The position numbers and the translations under genes were made by a program. Below are positions 33,601 to 44,383 of a DNA stretch of 64,000 nucleotides, in pieces; position 1 is the stretch's first letter; each line of letters begins with the position of its first letter. This DNA comes from Anagrus nilaparvatae (Eukaryota; Arthropoda; Insecta; Hymenoptera; Mymaridae), in contig JAKSXM010000269.1 in NCBI GenBank assembly GCA_022575985.1, positions 3,038,001 to 3,102,000 on the forward strand, given 5' to 3'. The notes under the pieces were generated by a model. That model saw only the letters and a program-made list of their open reading frames with translations, was not told the origin of the DNA and did not search any database.

Positions 33601-36102
33601 TCTCATCTAAATGACTTTTACTATTTTTATCAGATTTATCTTTTAATTCATAATTTCGGTTACTTCTCGTCGTTAAGTATGCAATAATTTTATTATTTAA
33701 AGGACTATGTTCTGAGTTTATGTTCTCATCTAAATTATTCACTTCAAATTCTATTTTCCAGTAAGGTTTATCATATATACCAGAGATAAATGATTTCTTA
33801 GAAACAGGGTCAAAAATATTAATTTTTTCATTATCTAAATAAATAGCTAAACCTTTATCAGCAAATTTTCTCAGGGAAAGCAAGTTTTCCGATAAGCCTT
33901 CAGCGCAAATTACATTTCTTAAAGAAATATTATTATCCGAATTTATCAAATCTACAACCCCTACTCCCTCCGATTTAAAATTCGCTGACTCATCTTTATT
34001 TGCGCATTTTATAATTTTATTATAATTCTCATCTAACGTCTTAAATATTAATTTAGAATTTGTAAGATGCTCTGTAGCTCCGGAATCGGCCAAAAATTCG
34101 GCTAGTAATTTATTATTGTTTAATCCGGTAAAGCTAACTTGAGTTATATTATCTCGTCTATTTAAATCAGTATTAAAAATATTTAAACAATCAAGGTTAC
34201 CTTTACTGTCAGAGCTCTTCTTTTCTTGCTGCCCATTGTTTTGCTGTTTTCCGCCTCGACCCCTGTTTTTATAATTTCCTCTACCCCTATTATTAAACTT
34301 GGTTCTTTTTGAGTTAGACTCGTCATTATTACTTTCTATCTTTCTTTTAAAACCACGACCACCACCATTGTTTTTATAATCGCGTCTATTGTTATTATCA
34401 TACCTTCTATCTCGTCGATTTGATCCTCTATTTAAAGGACAATTTGCTGCTATATGGTCAGTAGTGTATTCCTTACAGGAATAGCATAGCTTTCCTTCCA
34501 AATTTTTACGAGGGCAATTTCTACCAATATGCCCTAAGCCATCACAGTGAAAACACCGCTGTTGGCTTCCAGAAGGCCATGCGACCATAGCTTGTACACT
34601 TTGTGAAGTGCCAGAACCACCTTGACCACCTCGTCTACTTGCTTCATGCTGTATGATAAAACGTTTTAAGTCCTCGTAAGAGAGACTTTTACCCGTAAAA
34701 TTTACATTTACAAATTCTAGATGGTGTACCTGAGGTATATTCTTTTCTATTGCTTGATAAAACGCGTCTCTAATTTCTTGTTCAGAAAGGGCAGGAGCAT
34801 TTGGGATGTTATTGTAATTTCTCGTCAACTCGTCAAATCTATCCCAAAATTCTGCTGCCTTTTCTTTGTTAGGATTATATTGTATATTATACAACCGTTT
34901 TCTAAGATCCACGGAAGTTAAATTATTTTCACATCTTTTTATTTCTTGTATCTTTTCTAACATTTTAATAGGATTTGACTCATCTAAAATTTTATTATGA
35001 TAATTTTGATCTATTCTATTTATCAATATATCACGGACTCTAAATTTATTACTTTCTATAGTACGCTCATCTAAATTATCGTTTACTTTAATTTTTGTAT
35101 CAATAACATATAACAAATCCTTTGTTCTTAATTCTGACGTAAAAAAGTCCATAAAATGTTCAAAACGCATTTTATTAGTTAACTTGTAATCTCTTCTAGA
35201 ACCTGTATCTCGAGATGATAAACCGGTCTTTAATACATCTTTCAATTCATTTACAATCGACTCGTCTTTATTTGAATCATTTTTATTCGAAAACGTACTA
35301 ATTCCTAACTTTTTAATCTCGTCTCGAATTATTAATGTGATATCATTTTTATTAGAAATATTTATACTTTCAGGCACCATCGTAGAATTAAATAAATTAG
35401 AATTATTATGGTCTCTTACCTCTCTATTTTGTATCTCGTCATTATTTGTCCCATCTACCCTATCTAAGGCTCTCTTCAAAGTGCCAGCAATCTCGTCTAA
35501 ATTTTTAACTCCAGAAAGAGTATTTTCTAATCTTGTCACTCTCCTATCTAGCCTACTTTCCACTTCATTCATCACACCTTGAGTATTCTTGGCAATAATA
35601 TCATTTTTAGCTGCCATCACATTCAAATCTTTTTTGTGCTGCTCTTTCACTTCTTTTAAGTACGCATCGAACTTTCTTTGCATCTCATCATAAAAATTCT
35701 GCCCATCTAAAACTTCAGAATCATTTAATTTAGTTTCAAAACTTACATTTTGATTTTTACTGTAACCCTTCTGCAGATTTAGGTTACATTTTTCAACATT
35801 TTTAATTAAAGGTTTTTGTTTCTCACCGAAAGGTGGGGTCTGAGTAGACGCATCAGTCACGATCACATCATCCTCATCATTCATGCCATGGCCTCCTCTA
35901 TTCTCATCTACTTTTTTCTTTTCATTACTTTTCAAGTCATTTTCAGACTCATCAATTTGCGCATCTACAAACTCAAAACCCCCTTCTTTAAGTTCTGTTT
36001 GCTGGATTTCTATGGGAATGAGCAGCTTATTTCCCAATGATTCTTCCCTTTTTACGGCTTCAGATATCAAATCCCACTCCTTTTCTTCGATGGTATTTTT
36101 AT
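30629..36102 (-). CDS. Copia Gag-Pol polyprotein (main exon)
   Basis: One uninterrupted frame. Counting from the TTG at 36070 gives 1,813 codons; the frame is open upstream to 36102, where a TTTTCAG acceptor lies. Gag carries two zinc knuckles: [14 protein letters not shown] (about residue 504) and [16 protein letters not shown] (about 528). Then come the protease DSGA (about 660), the HHCC pre-integrase motif (about 900-940), integrase core D (HSDIMGP), D (RTDQGTEF) and E ([10 protein letters not shown], about 1068), the RT with [12 protein letters not shown] (about 1485), and RNase H with [19 protein letters not shown] and ADIFTKPL. All catalytic residues are present. The first ATG in this exon is about 62 codons in; an upstream spliced ATG gives a better start (see leader exons). 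It ends 97 bp before the 3' LTR. Confidence 0.93.
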
Positions 36103-36452
36103 CTGAAAAGATTTTAACTTAGCCTAATCATGCACAAGTAATAAAAGGGTAAGAATTTAACTCCGTAATTTATCGACTGAACACAAGCACGAAAAACTAC
36201 AAAGTGAATGACCTTTCACATATCCGAACACAAGATATTATTCAAGATCACCCTTGTAAATATTTAACATATTATGAACACAATAATAATTTATACTATT
36301 CACAAACCAGCTAATGTTGAAAAAAAAATTTATTTATTTTAAAATTCATGAATTTTTAAATTTTAGTTTTAATTTTAGGTACCTAATTTTATTAATTTGA
36401 CGTCAAAAAAAATTTATTTAAAAATTTTATCTTTTCTAAAAAAATTACACAC

Positions 36453-36596
36453 CTATATAAACAGTTGAGCCACTTTCGGTTACAAGTCGAATCACGTTCT
36501 CATCTAACCTGACTACAACGTTTTCACCTCCATATTTCTCTCTCATCCCATTTGCTTCATACATTGTCATGAGACTGATGTATAGGTCTTTATTTT
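36453..36596 (-). CDS. Copia leader exon 2 (predicted)
   Basis: On the minus strand, 144 bp lie between acceptor ATTTCTTTTAG and donor GTGTGT. With one base from exon 1 and one base passed on to exon 3, the frame is open throughout (words: MTMYEANGMREKYGGE, VIRLVTESGSTVYI). Removing the 350-bp intron joins it in frame to the main exon at 36102. Codon composition is more coding-like than that of the flanking leader. I do not recognise the peptide; it would form the N-terminus of Gag. Its conservation as an open frame in a young element is suggestive, not proof. Confidence 0.55.
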
Positions 36597-37358
36597 CTAA
36601 AAGAAATATATTGCTTAAATTTAAGTCTTATTCTAAAAAGAATTATTTAAAAAATTTAATAAAAATTCACATCTTTATTTTATATGCATATAATAAATTC
36701 ACATCTACAACTTTTCGTTTCGTTCTCTTATAATTTAAAAAAATAATTAAAATTCATGTAATCTTACACGTAGAACACATACATGCAAAGACACATACAC
36801 ATAACCTCAAAAAAATTCATTTTATTTTCTTCATTTCTTAAAAAAAAACGGTTATGTTCGTGCGTGTATTTCCGGGTGCAGGACACATACACGCGCAAAA
36901 ACACACACACGAATTTTATTTCCCGCTAAAATAATAATAAAAATTTCACGTCTTATTTATGCGCATCTAATTAATTTCATTTTCGTACGAACAAAATCTA
37001 TTCACTTTTCTTTTTATATTTAATTATTGAAAAGAAAGAAAATTAAAAATTATTTCTCTCGTCATCGATCGTTTTTATTTTAACAATAAAAAAAAATTCC
37101 CGAGCGCCATCTTTGTAAAACACAATTTCTGCCCGGCGTGTACATCACCATCGAGAAAAACTTGGCGTCGGTTTCGGCCATTTTGTGTAAAACACACACA
37201 TACACATACACGTCAAATAAAAATTTAATTTTAATTCCTTTACTCATCCACTTTTCAATAATCAATTTAGCAATAAAAAAAAGATTTAATTTAATTAATT
37301 AATTACCGGTAATTTTTCTCTCTCATCCATTTCACACCAATAATAAAAAAAATCCTAC

Positions 37359-37383
37359 CTTTTACTTTCTGCTCGGTCTCCAT
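37359..37383 (-). CDS. Copia leader exon 1 with start codon (predicted)
   Basis: In element sense, GAAAATGGAG is a good start context. Eight codons plus one base follow and end at a donor, GTAGGA (37358). Without splicing the frame would stop about 20 codons later. Joining to 36596 across a 762-bp intron keeps the frame. Another ATG in strong context (CAAAATGGCC, about 37182) lies within this intron and could be an alternative start or an upstream frame. Confidence 0.5.
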
Positions 37384-37597
37384 TTTCTCTTCTATATATA
37401 TATATATAAATATATAAATGGAAACACACAAAGATAATTAATTTTATTTTTTTTTTTTTTTAAATAATTTTCCACACACTTCTTTATTTTATCTCACCAA
37501 AATTTAATTAATTTTTATACACACACTGCTTAAAATAATTTCTCTCACCAAAAATTATTTGCTTTTTATTTTAATCAACACACAAAAAAAGGCACAC

Positions 37598-37628
37598 GCG
37601 CCGTGGAAGCGATGGCGGGCCGATAACC
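37598..37628 (-). promoter_or_regulatory. Copia primer binding site (initiator tRNA-Met half)
   Basis: Directly next to the 5' LTR, the plus strand reads GTGGAAGCG and, further on, GGGCC and ATAACC. From memory, Drosophila initiator tRNA-Met reads GTGGAAGCGTGCTGGGCCCA and then TAACC, and copia there primes from a half-molecule cut in the anticodon loop. The match here continues for about 30 nt with a few differences. The pairing RNA would thus be a 5' tRNA half, not an intact 3' end. The tRNA sequence is recalled, not checked. Confidence 0.6.
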
Positions 37629-37907
37629 TATTGGGTTATGTGATTAAAGCAAATAAAATAAACACTCTTCTTATTTATTAATCAGCACAGTTTATTTAAT
37701 AATACTCGTCTTCTCTAATCTTTATTTATAACTCGTCATTTGCACGTTTAATTAACAATAATTTATAAGTGATTTTAGTATAAGCAATCAATACGCGTCT
37801 GCGATATGTACTGAGCGACGATCAGCATGGAACTGAACTGTTAGCTTCTCCTCCTTCTTCACCACATAGTATAAAAAGGAAGTGCGCGGAGGCGCCACAG
37901 TCCAACA
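37629..37907 (-). repeat. Copia 5' LTR
   Basis: 279 bp, one base different from the 3' LTR. In element sense it contains TTATAAATAA about two thirds along, a possible TATA region. The TATAAAAAGG word faces the other way. Confidence 0.9.
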
Positions 37908-38250
37908 AAGGTTTTAAGCATAGTAAATCATATGTATATATATTATATGTATACACATTTTTTAAATAATATTGTAACTGTTATTTATCAAATTAGTAGG
38001 AAAATGTGAAATAAATATTTTTTTAAAACATGTAAACTAATTATGTATTTATGTCTAAAATATTATTAACAAAGAAACTTTAAAAACTCAAAGTCAAAAA
38101 AGTTTAACATCTTTGATTATCTTTAGAGTATAGTAGAATATTTTACTGATGATGGCTCGTACTACTATATAGAGCTGAAATAAACTATTTTAAATATTAA
38201 TAAAGATTTTAGGTCGGTAATAAGACTGACAAAGAATTCCATCAATTTTA

Positions 38251-39516
38251 ATATAAAGCAATAATTATATTGTATTTTAAAGTTCCATATTGACTAATAT
38301 AATATCTTTTAATTTAATATTTTTTAAAATATAAATGTTACAATTAACTAATATTAGTCGTCTTTCTTACTCTATGTTAAATAATGCACTATAATAAATA
38401 TTAATTATGTAATACTTATATAAGTTTAGTAGTATGCGTGTATTTGTAGTATACGTGCGTGTGTTCAGAGTGTAAGCGCGTGCCTTGAGAAGCGGCGCAC
38501 AGTGCCCAGTCTTAGGACAACTATTATAGTAGTCACACCTGATTAAATAAAATATATATTTTTTGTGCTACTAAATTATCAGTTTTATTATTTTTTTACA
38601 TCACCAGTTTCAGTTATTTAATTAATTACTTATAAAAATACAGTTCACTAAGCTACTTATCAACACTCTAAATTTATTAGAATAACTTAAAGTATTTAAC
38701 AGAATGAACTTCACTTTTTTTTAATGATAATTGAATGAAAATTCAAGTAAAGGAGCTTTTTAATTAAATAAATCCTTTTTATTAATCAAAGTATCCAGTT
38801 ATAAAAATTAGACACAGAGTAGAAGATCACTAAAGTATGCTCTCAATTGTCTATCGTGAGCAAATATACGTAACTGCTATAAAAGCAAATCTTAATAAAT
38901 GTATCCATGTATGTAACTGATGGATTGATAATTTTTCTCTACCGATGTAGAAAACTAAACCATTCACCAATTACTGTATGTCCATTAAAGTATTATATTT
39001 TTTTAATTTTTAATGCTGTATTTTATATTTTAATAATAATTAATAAATAATAATAAAAATAATATTTAATTTAATTTTGTACTTTATTGCTAAAATACAA
39101 TATTACTATTTATAAATAAAGGATTTACTTATTTTATGTTGAAGTGCGGTATGTAAAGATACACACACATACGCCTGGCAGCATGCATTGGTAAATAAAT
39201 TGGTTAATAAATAAATTTTTAAAAGACAATTTATAATTTAATTTAAATGATCATTATATATTTTAATTTAAGAAATTTGTTTGCAATTAGTTATTAAATA
39301 TTATAAAAGATTTTACAAAATTTTACGGTAGTCACACTCATACTATTTTATCAAGAATACATAAAAAAATATACATACACATATAAAAAAATATACATAC
39401 AAATATACATATACCAGTTTGCTATACATAATAAAGTTTCGCGACGATAAAATTCCGTGTGGTTAAACATATATTAATTTATTTCATGTCTCCTTACGGC
39501 GTTGCTCCTTTTTTTC
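38251..39516. other. Intronic sequence, no gene seen
   Basis: AT-rich. A GC-richer patch at 38440-38540, ending in GATTAAATAAAATATATA, could be a degraded LTR, but I cannot define its ends. A short R1-like 3' fragment (ACATACGCCTGG) may lie near 39167. Confidence 0.35.
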
Positions 39517-39841
39517 TACACTGAGAAGAAAGTGTTTGGTAAGGATAACCAAAATTTTAGTAAAATTGCATTTAGTAATGATGACAAAAATTTTGGTTAT
39601 CAGAACCAAAAAATTCAGTAGATATTACCAAATATTCAGTAGATTTTACCAAAAAAACTTAAAATAAAAAAAGAATTAAAAATTAAATCTTTTTCAATAT
39701 AGTGGCTAATTTTTTGAAAAAATTATTAAACATAAAATCTTTAAATTTTTAAAATTAAAAAAAAAAAAATTATCATTAAACTATTGTTTTGTTGTGCGCT
39801 TATAAATTTAAAATTTTAAGGTTATACCGTGATAATGTAAC

Positions 39842-39866
39842 TGTTTAGTATCTATTTATTTAATTC
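39842..39866 (+). repeat. BEL 5' LTR, first fragment
   Basis: The first 25 bp of the LTR (TGTTTAGTATCTATTTATTT and on). The last 18 bp (39849-39866) are duplicated at 41937-41954 by the inserted R2-like element. Confidence 0.9.
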
Positions 39867-41936
39867 AGAACAGGTCAAGGTTACCAATTATCTAATCAAA
39901 AAATTAACAATTTAACTTATGCGGATGATATGGCGTTTCTGGCGGACTTAGTTGAGGGAATGCGCATGCTTCTAAGAACAGCTGAGGAAGCGTCTACCTT
40001 GGTGGGACTCACATTTAATCCCCAAAAATGCGCATCACTACACCTTAAAGGTCGTAGGGATGGTGCAGTCTTACCAACGGTCTTTACTATCGAAGGACAG
40101 TGTATCCAGACACTACGATCCGGTGACCCTTACCAACATTTAGGCATCCCTACTAGGTACAAGGTGCGTCAAACTCCTGTGTCATCTATCGAGGATGTCA
40201 GGCAGGACCTTGCTAAGATCAATGACTCCTTGTTGGCCCCTTGGCAGAAGCTCGACGCTATGTCGACCTTCATATTACCAAGGCTAGATTTTTTACTCCA
40301 AGGTGCCAACGTGGAGAAAAAACCTCTTAAAGAGGCCGATAAAGTAATTAAAAAAATGGCAAAAAGTTGGATGAGCCTTCCTCAGAGAGCTAGTGCAGAG
40401 GTTGTCTTTCTCCCCCCGAACAGGGGTGGGGGAGGCCCACTTCCTCTAGCCGATATGGTCGATTTGCTGACCGTCGCACATGCATTCAAGATTTTAACCT
40501 GCAAAGACGCGACTGTGAGTGAATTGGCCATGTCGTCACTCAGAGAGGCCACCTCTATTAGGATGAAAAAAGCGGCTTCTGAGGTTGATTGCGCAAGGTT
40601 TCTGTCGGGTAGCCTTGATGATGACATGATGGTGGGAACACAGACAGATTCATTCTGGTCCAGGTCGAGAAATGCTCCCGGTAGGCAAATTACCCGACTT
40701 GGATTGAAATGGCACTGGAGTGTAGACCGCCACGAATACTCACTAGAGTGCAACACGACAGGAGACAGGACAGTAGTTGTGCTTCCACAGTCCAGATCAC
40801 AGATAATACGTAGGATGCGAGCAGCTCTTACTGGTCATTACTTAAAATCACTGCTCGCTAAAAAAGACCAGGGTAAGGTTTTTGAAATAACAAGCAAGTG
40901 CAAGTTTTCAAATCACTATTTGCGATCTGGAAGCTTCACTCGCTTTTGTGACTGGCACTTTGTTCATCGAGATAGACTCAATTGTCTACCACTAAATGCG
41001 GCTAGACATTAGGAAAGGCAAGGTGACAAACGCTGTCGTAAATGCGGCCAGCCGCAAGAAACCTTGCCCCATGTGATCGGGCACTGTAGAGTGCACGCAG
41101 ACGCGATCCAAAGACGACACAATAATATACAGGACCGTCTCGTTAGAGCACTAAAGACCCGTGGGTCAGTGACTACAAACCGGACTATACCAGGAGAAGT
41201 CGGCGATTTGGCCCTACTACGTCCTGACATTGTCATACGTGACGATGTCAAGCGTCATATAATTATTATCGATGTAACCGTTCCTTTTGAGAACCGTATG
41301 GTCGCATTTGATGAGGCTAGACAACGTAAAGTTGATCATTACCATCTCCTAGCCGAGAGTCTCAGAGGAAAGGGTTACACGGTTGAAGTAGATGCCTTTG
41401 TCGTCGGCTCTCTTGGCGGATGGGACTGGCGAAACGAGCGGATCATCAGACTCCTTAACATCAACCAGCGTTATGCGATACGATTCGCTGTTCAAGAGAC
41501 ATATATGTCGAACACGTTTCTGGAGTACGGCAATATAATTAATTAATATTAAAATATACTTATTCATACATTTTTTTTCTATTTTTGAAATTATTTCTGT
41601 TCTTTTATTATTTTCATTCTACTGTAATGCCTACCCAGTCACGTTTCAAGGCTCATATTCGGTTATTTATTTATTTATTAAGCAAGTAATTATAGATTTT
41701 TTTTTTTATAATCAAAATTTTATATTGTTTGTTATACAAATAATTTTTTTATCTTTATTTATTTATATGAAGATTTATATTTATATCTATGTAAATTTAC
41801 ATTATATGCTATGTTAACTTAAGCAAAAAAATGAATTTAATAGAGGGGACTGGAGGCCCCGCAATTCCTCCAATAAAATGTAAATTTTTACCCTCCCCTT
41901 GTGGGGGAGGGCAGTTCTATTTGAATAAATATTCTT
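39867..41936 (+). mobile_element. R2-like non-LTR element, 5' truncated
   Basis: 2,070 bp inserted in the BEL 5' LTR with an 18-bp target duplication (TATCTATTTATTTAATTC). It starts about 60 bp before the RT YADD motif, so most of the element is missing at the 5' end, as is usual for target-primed insertions. It codes for the RT palm/thumb and a C-terminal restriction-like endonuclease. The 3' UTR (41547-41936) has no poly(A) tail and carries a perfect hairpin CCCTCCCC TTGTG GGGGAGGG (41891-41911), which may be the RT-recognised 3' structure. Confidence 0.85.
39909..41546 (+). pseudogene. R2-like RT C-terminus and restriction-like endonuclease
   Basis: The frame opens at the insertion junction with LTYADDMAFL (RT catalytic loop at about 39918-39935) and runs 360 codons to a TAG at 41010-41012. 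The same frame continues without another stop to 41546. Past the stop it has a Cys-Cys-His-Cys motif (CRKCGQPQETLPHVIGHC) and RPDIVIRDD, then HIIIIDVTVPFENR, the PD-(D/E)xK endonuclease of R2-superfamily elements. RT thumb words (GLTFNPQKCASLHLKG, HLGIPT) precede. The lone TAG sits just before the zinc motif. Placement with R2, rather than R4/Dong or NeSL, is not certain. Confidence 0.8.
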
Positions 41937-42445
41937 TATCTATTTATTTAATTCTCGCGGTTTCTCGAGTCGTGAGATCGACGGCATCAAGCGAGGCATT
42001 ATTTATTCATTAATTTGATTTATTTTAAGTTTATCTCACACGCGCCGAAAACTGGCGTCTTTTACCGCCCCTTCGCTTGCCGCGGCCAGTCTCATGACAC
42101 GATCAATATGACGAGTATCTATCATTTATCGTTCAATATAATATTTTGTTAAAAAGCACATTTTTTAAGTGTATATAAATGTCGTGTTTTTTCATGTTAA
42201 TAATATGTGTAATGAAATGCAATTATTCGATGATTTAGTGAATATTTATACAAACTGTGTTAAACTCGTGTTCTTTATTTTTATATATTACATATTGTGA
42301 GAGAGGTGACGTGATTAAACAGTTATTCAAGTTATTTAGTTAAATAAACGTTATTGTTTTATTAGTTAAATCAAAAGTGTCATTATTTTATTTTGCCCAA
42401 TTTCTTGAACAATATCATTCACAACTAGAACCACAATATTTTCCA
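41937..42445 (+). repeat. BEL 5' LTR, main fragment
   Basis: Rest of the 5' LTR, near-identical to 48400-48906. Differences from the 3' LTR by eye: one 3-bp indel in TTTATTTTAAG and substitutions near 42115, 42350 and 42420-42427. Confidence 0.9.
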
Positions 42446-42464
42446 TGGTCCTTCAAGTAACCGG
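42446..42464 (+). promoter_or_regulatory. BEL primer binding site
   Basis: TGGTCCTTCAAGTAACCGG follows the LTR directly. TGG pairs with the CCA end of a tRNA. The first nine bases fit the 3' end of eukaryotic tRNA-Tyr (GAAGGACCA) as I recall it, after which the match fades. Primer identity is tentative. Confidence 0.55.
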
Positions 42465-43063
42465 ATCGTTCAAGAGGCAAAATAATCAGCAAAAATCAAG
42501 ACAAAAAATTGGAATAAAAATCAAGATAAAAAATTGGAGCAAAAAATCAAGATGAAAAATTGGAGCAAAAATCAAGATATGGAAATCTAGGTCAACGCAT
42601 AGGTTCAATGCTTTATGATAATGACGTCATCATCAAAATCTAAAGTAACTATATTCCATTCTTTTTTTGCTAACTGTCATCTCTCTCTTTCTAACCAACG
42701 CAATCAAGAGGTCAAGACTCTATAAACTTTATTATTCAAAACTCGTACTCTTCTTGGAACACGATACAGTGCGGCCTTGCTTTCAGTACGAAGCCAAAAT
42801 TTTTTTTTTATTATACAGTCCAGTTTCGTTATATAGAGCTTTCATTTGTTTCATAACTTCAAGACTTTCTTTTAACTTTTCATCATACAAAAGTGCAAGC
42901 ACATAATATATTCTCGTCATACGTCGATTTTAGCATTTTAATCAAGAAGCTGCAGTCAAGACAAAAGTTTTTTTTTATTTTCATTTACAATATAATTAAA
43001 TTCAACTTGTCTATTTATCTTATTAATGTTGAAAATATATTTCGTGTCGTAGACAATTCAATC

Positions 43064-44360
43064 ATGGATAGGTTCGAGGACTTAATCCTAAGCCAATTGA
43101 GCTTATATGAAAAATTGAAAACAGCCTTCGATCGCTACGAGAAAAGTTCAGAAGTCGTCACAATAGGTGAAGTCGAGGCAAGACTATTGCTGCTGGAATC
43201 TACCTACGATAAATACAGAAGCAATCACTCGAAGCTTCTTGAGCTAGCTGATCAGAAGACTATTACTCACGACTATTTTACCAACGATTGCTTCTCTCTG
43301 GACAACATGGAAGAAACATACACCATGCAATATGGGCAATTTTTGGAAAGAAAGCGCATACTCAAATTAAAGGAAGTTTCAGATAGTCACCCAGTCAACA
43401 CAAGTGTCGCAACAGCATCTCAAGTCGATAGAAAGCTTCCAGCCTTGCCAATTCCTAAGTTCAATGGAAATTACAGAGATTGGATAGGCTTCAAAAACTT
43501 ATTCACTGCTCTTATGATAAATTCCTGTAGAACTTCGGCTGAAAAGTTCTCCTATTTAAAAAATGCGCTTAGCGATGAGCCACTTTTTCTAATTAAAAAT
43601 TTAACTGTTACAGAGGGGCAATTCGAGGAGTTGATCTGGAAAACGCTTGCTAACCATTACGATAACAACAAGAACATCATATACGCTCACGTCAATGCCT
43701 TCTATGCTATAAAAAGGATGTCCAGTGAGACAGCAACTCAATTACGGTCCATGATCAACGAGCTTACAGACAGCTTAGAATCTCTTCGGGCATTAGAGGC
43801 TCCAGTAGAGCATTGGGATTACCTGCTAGTTCCATTCGTCTTGGACAAACTGGATGCAGTCACAAGAAGAGATTGGGAGAAACTAAATAGCTCATCAAAA
43901 CAGCATGCCAAGTTTGCTGATTTGAAGACCTTTCTTCAAGATCGACTTCAGACTCTAAGTGCCATGAAGGGATCCGCATCACAGGCTTCTTCTCACAATA
44001 ATAGCCAAGGTCGTAAGTCAAATAATAATTTCAATTCTAGTCAATCGAATAATTCTAAAACTGTCCATACTGTCAATAACTCTAATGTTTAAACTAATCC
44101 TAATATTAAGTCGTCAAAGTCAAAGTCTTATAAATGATTTTTATGTAAAAAAGAGCATATTTTAGCGTTTTGCGATGATTTTAGGGGCAAGTGAGCTCAA
44201 GAGCGTCGTAATTACGTCGAGGTCAACAAGTTATGTTATAACTGTCTGGGAAAACACGCTGTCTCTGAATGTCGCAGTCAGAAGACTTGCAATACCTGTC
44301 GTGCCAAACACCACACGCTGATACACGAAGCAGTCTCGTCAATAGCTGCAGGTCAACAGT
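43064..44360 (+). pseudogene. BEL/Pao Gag, three premature stops
   Basis: The likely start is ATG 43064 (ATCATGGATAGG). The Gag core includes LPALPIPKFNGNYRDWIGFK and YLKNALSDEPLFLIKNL, typical of BEL/Pao Gag. The first stop is TAA at 44090-44092. The same frame continues with further stops at 44135-44137 (TGA) and 44192-44194 (TGA). Past them it reads the zinc-knuckle region CYNCLGKHAVSEC and CNTCRAKHH. The 44135 stop replaces the residue where the first knuckle (CKKEHILAFC part) should begin. Pol then follows in the same frame at 44384. The Gag protein would lack its knuckles, so particle assembly would probably fail. Confidence 0.85.
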
Positions 44361-44383
44361 CAACCAGCAACTCACAAGCTTCA

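Larger units (their letters stand above)
30253..37907 (-). mobile_element. Full-length Copia-type LTR retrotransposon
   Basis: A complete 7.66-kb Ty1/Copia element on the minus strand, flanked by a 5-bp duplication AAGGT (30248-30252 and 37908-37912). Two 279-bp LTRs enclose a primer site, a ~1.5-kb leader with apparent introns, a single open gag-pol frame and a polypurine tract. The domain order of protease, integrase, RT and RNase H defines the Copia group. The LTRs differ at one position by eye (T at 30525, C at 37902), so insertion was recent. It is the only apparently intact autonomous element in the window. Confidence 0.93.
29966..38250. mobile_element. MITE with ~160-bp inverted repeats, split by Copia
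   Basis: The left arm 29966-30125 (GATGGAATTCTTTGTCAGTC, GAGCCATCATCAGTAAAATAT) is repeated in inverse at 38095-38245. Without the Copia element and one copy of its AAGGT duplication, the host element would be about 625 bp. It carries no coding frame. Superfamily unknown. Confidence 0.75.

Noticed and set aside
31959..36122. Several plus-strand frames over the Copia region
   Set aside because: Shadows of the minus-strand gag-pol frame.
37080..37265. 61-codon minus-strand frame with a strong ATG in the Copia leader
   Set aside because: It lacks a good donor after the coding-like start and is not in phase with exon 2. It was kept only as a possible alternative start, not as a gene.
38430..38600. 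Solo LTR
   Set aside because: A GC-rich patch followed by AATAAA words is suggestive, but I find no TG...CA ends or target duplication.
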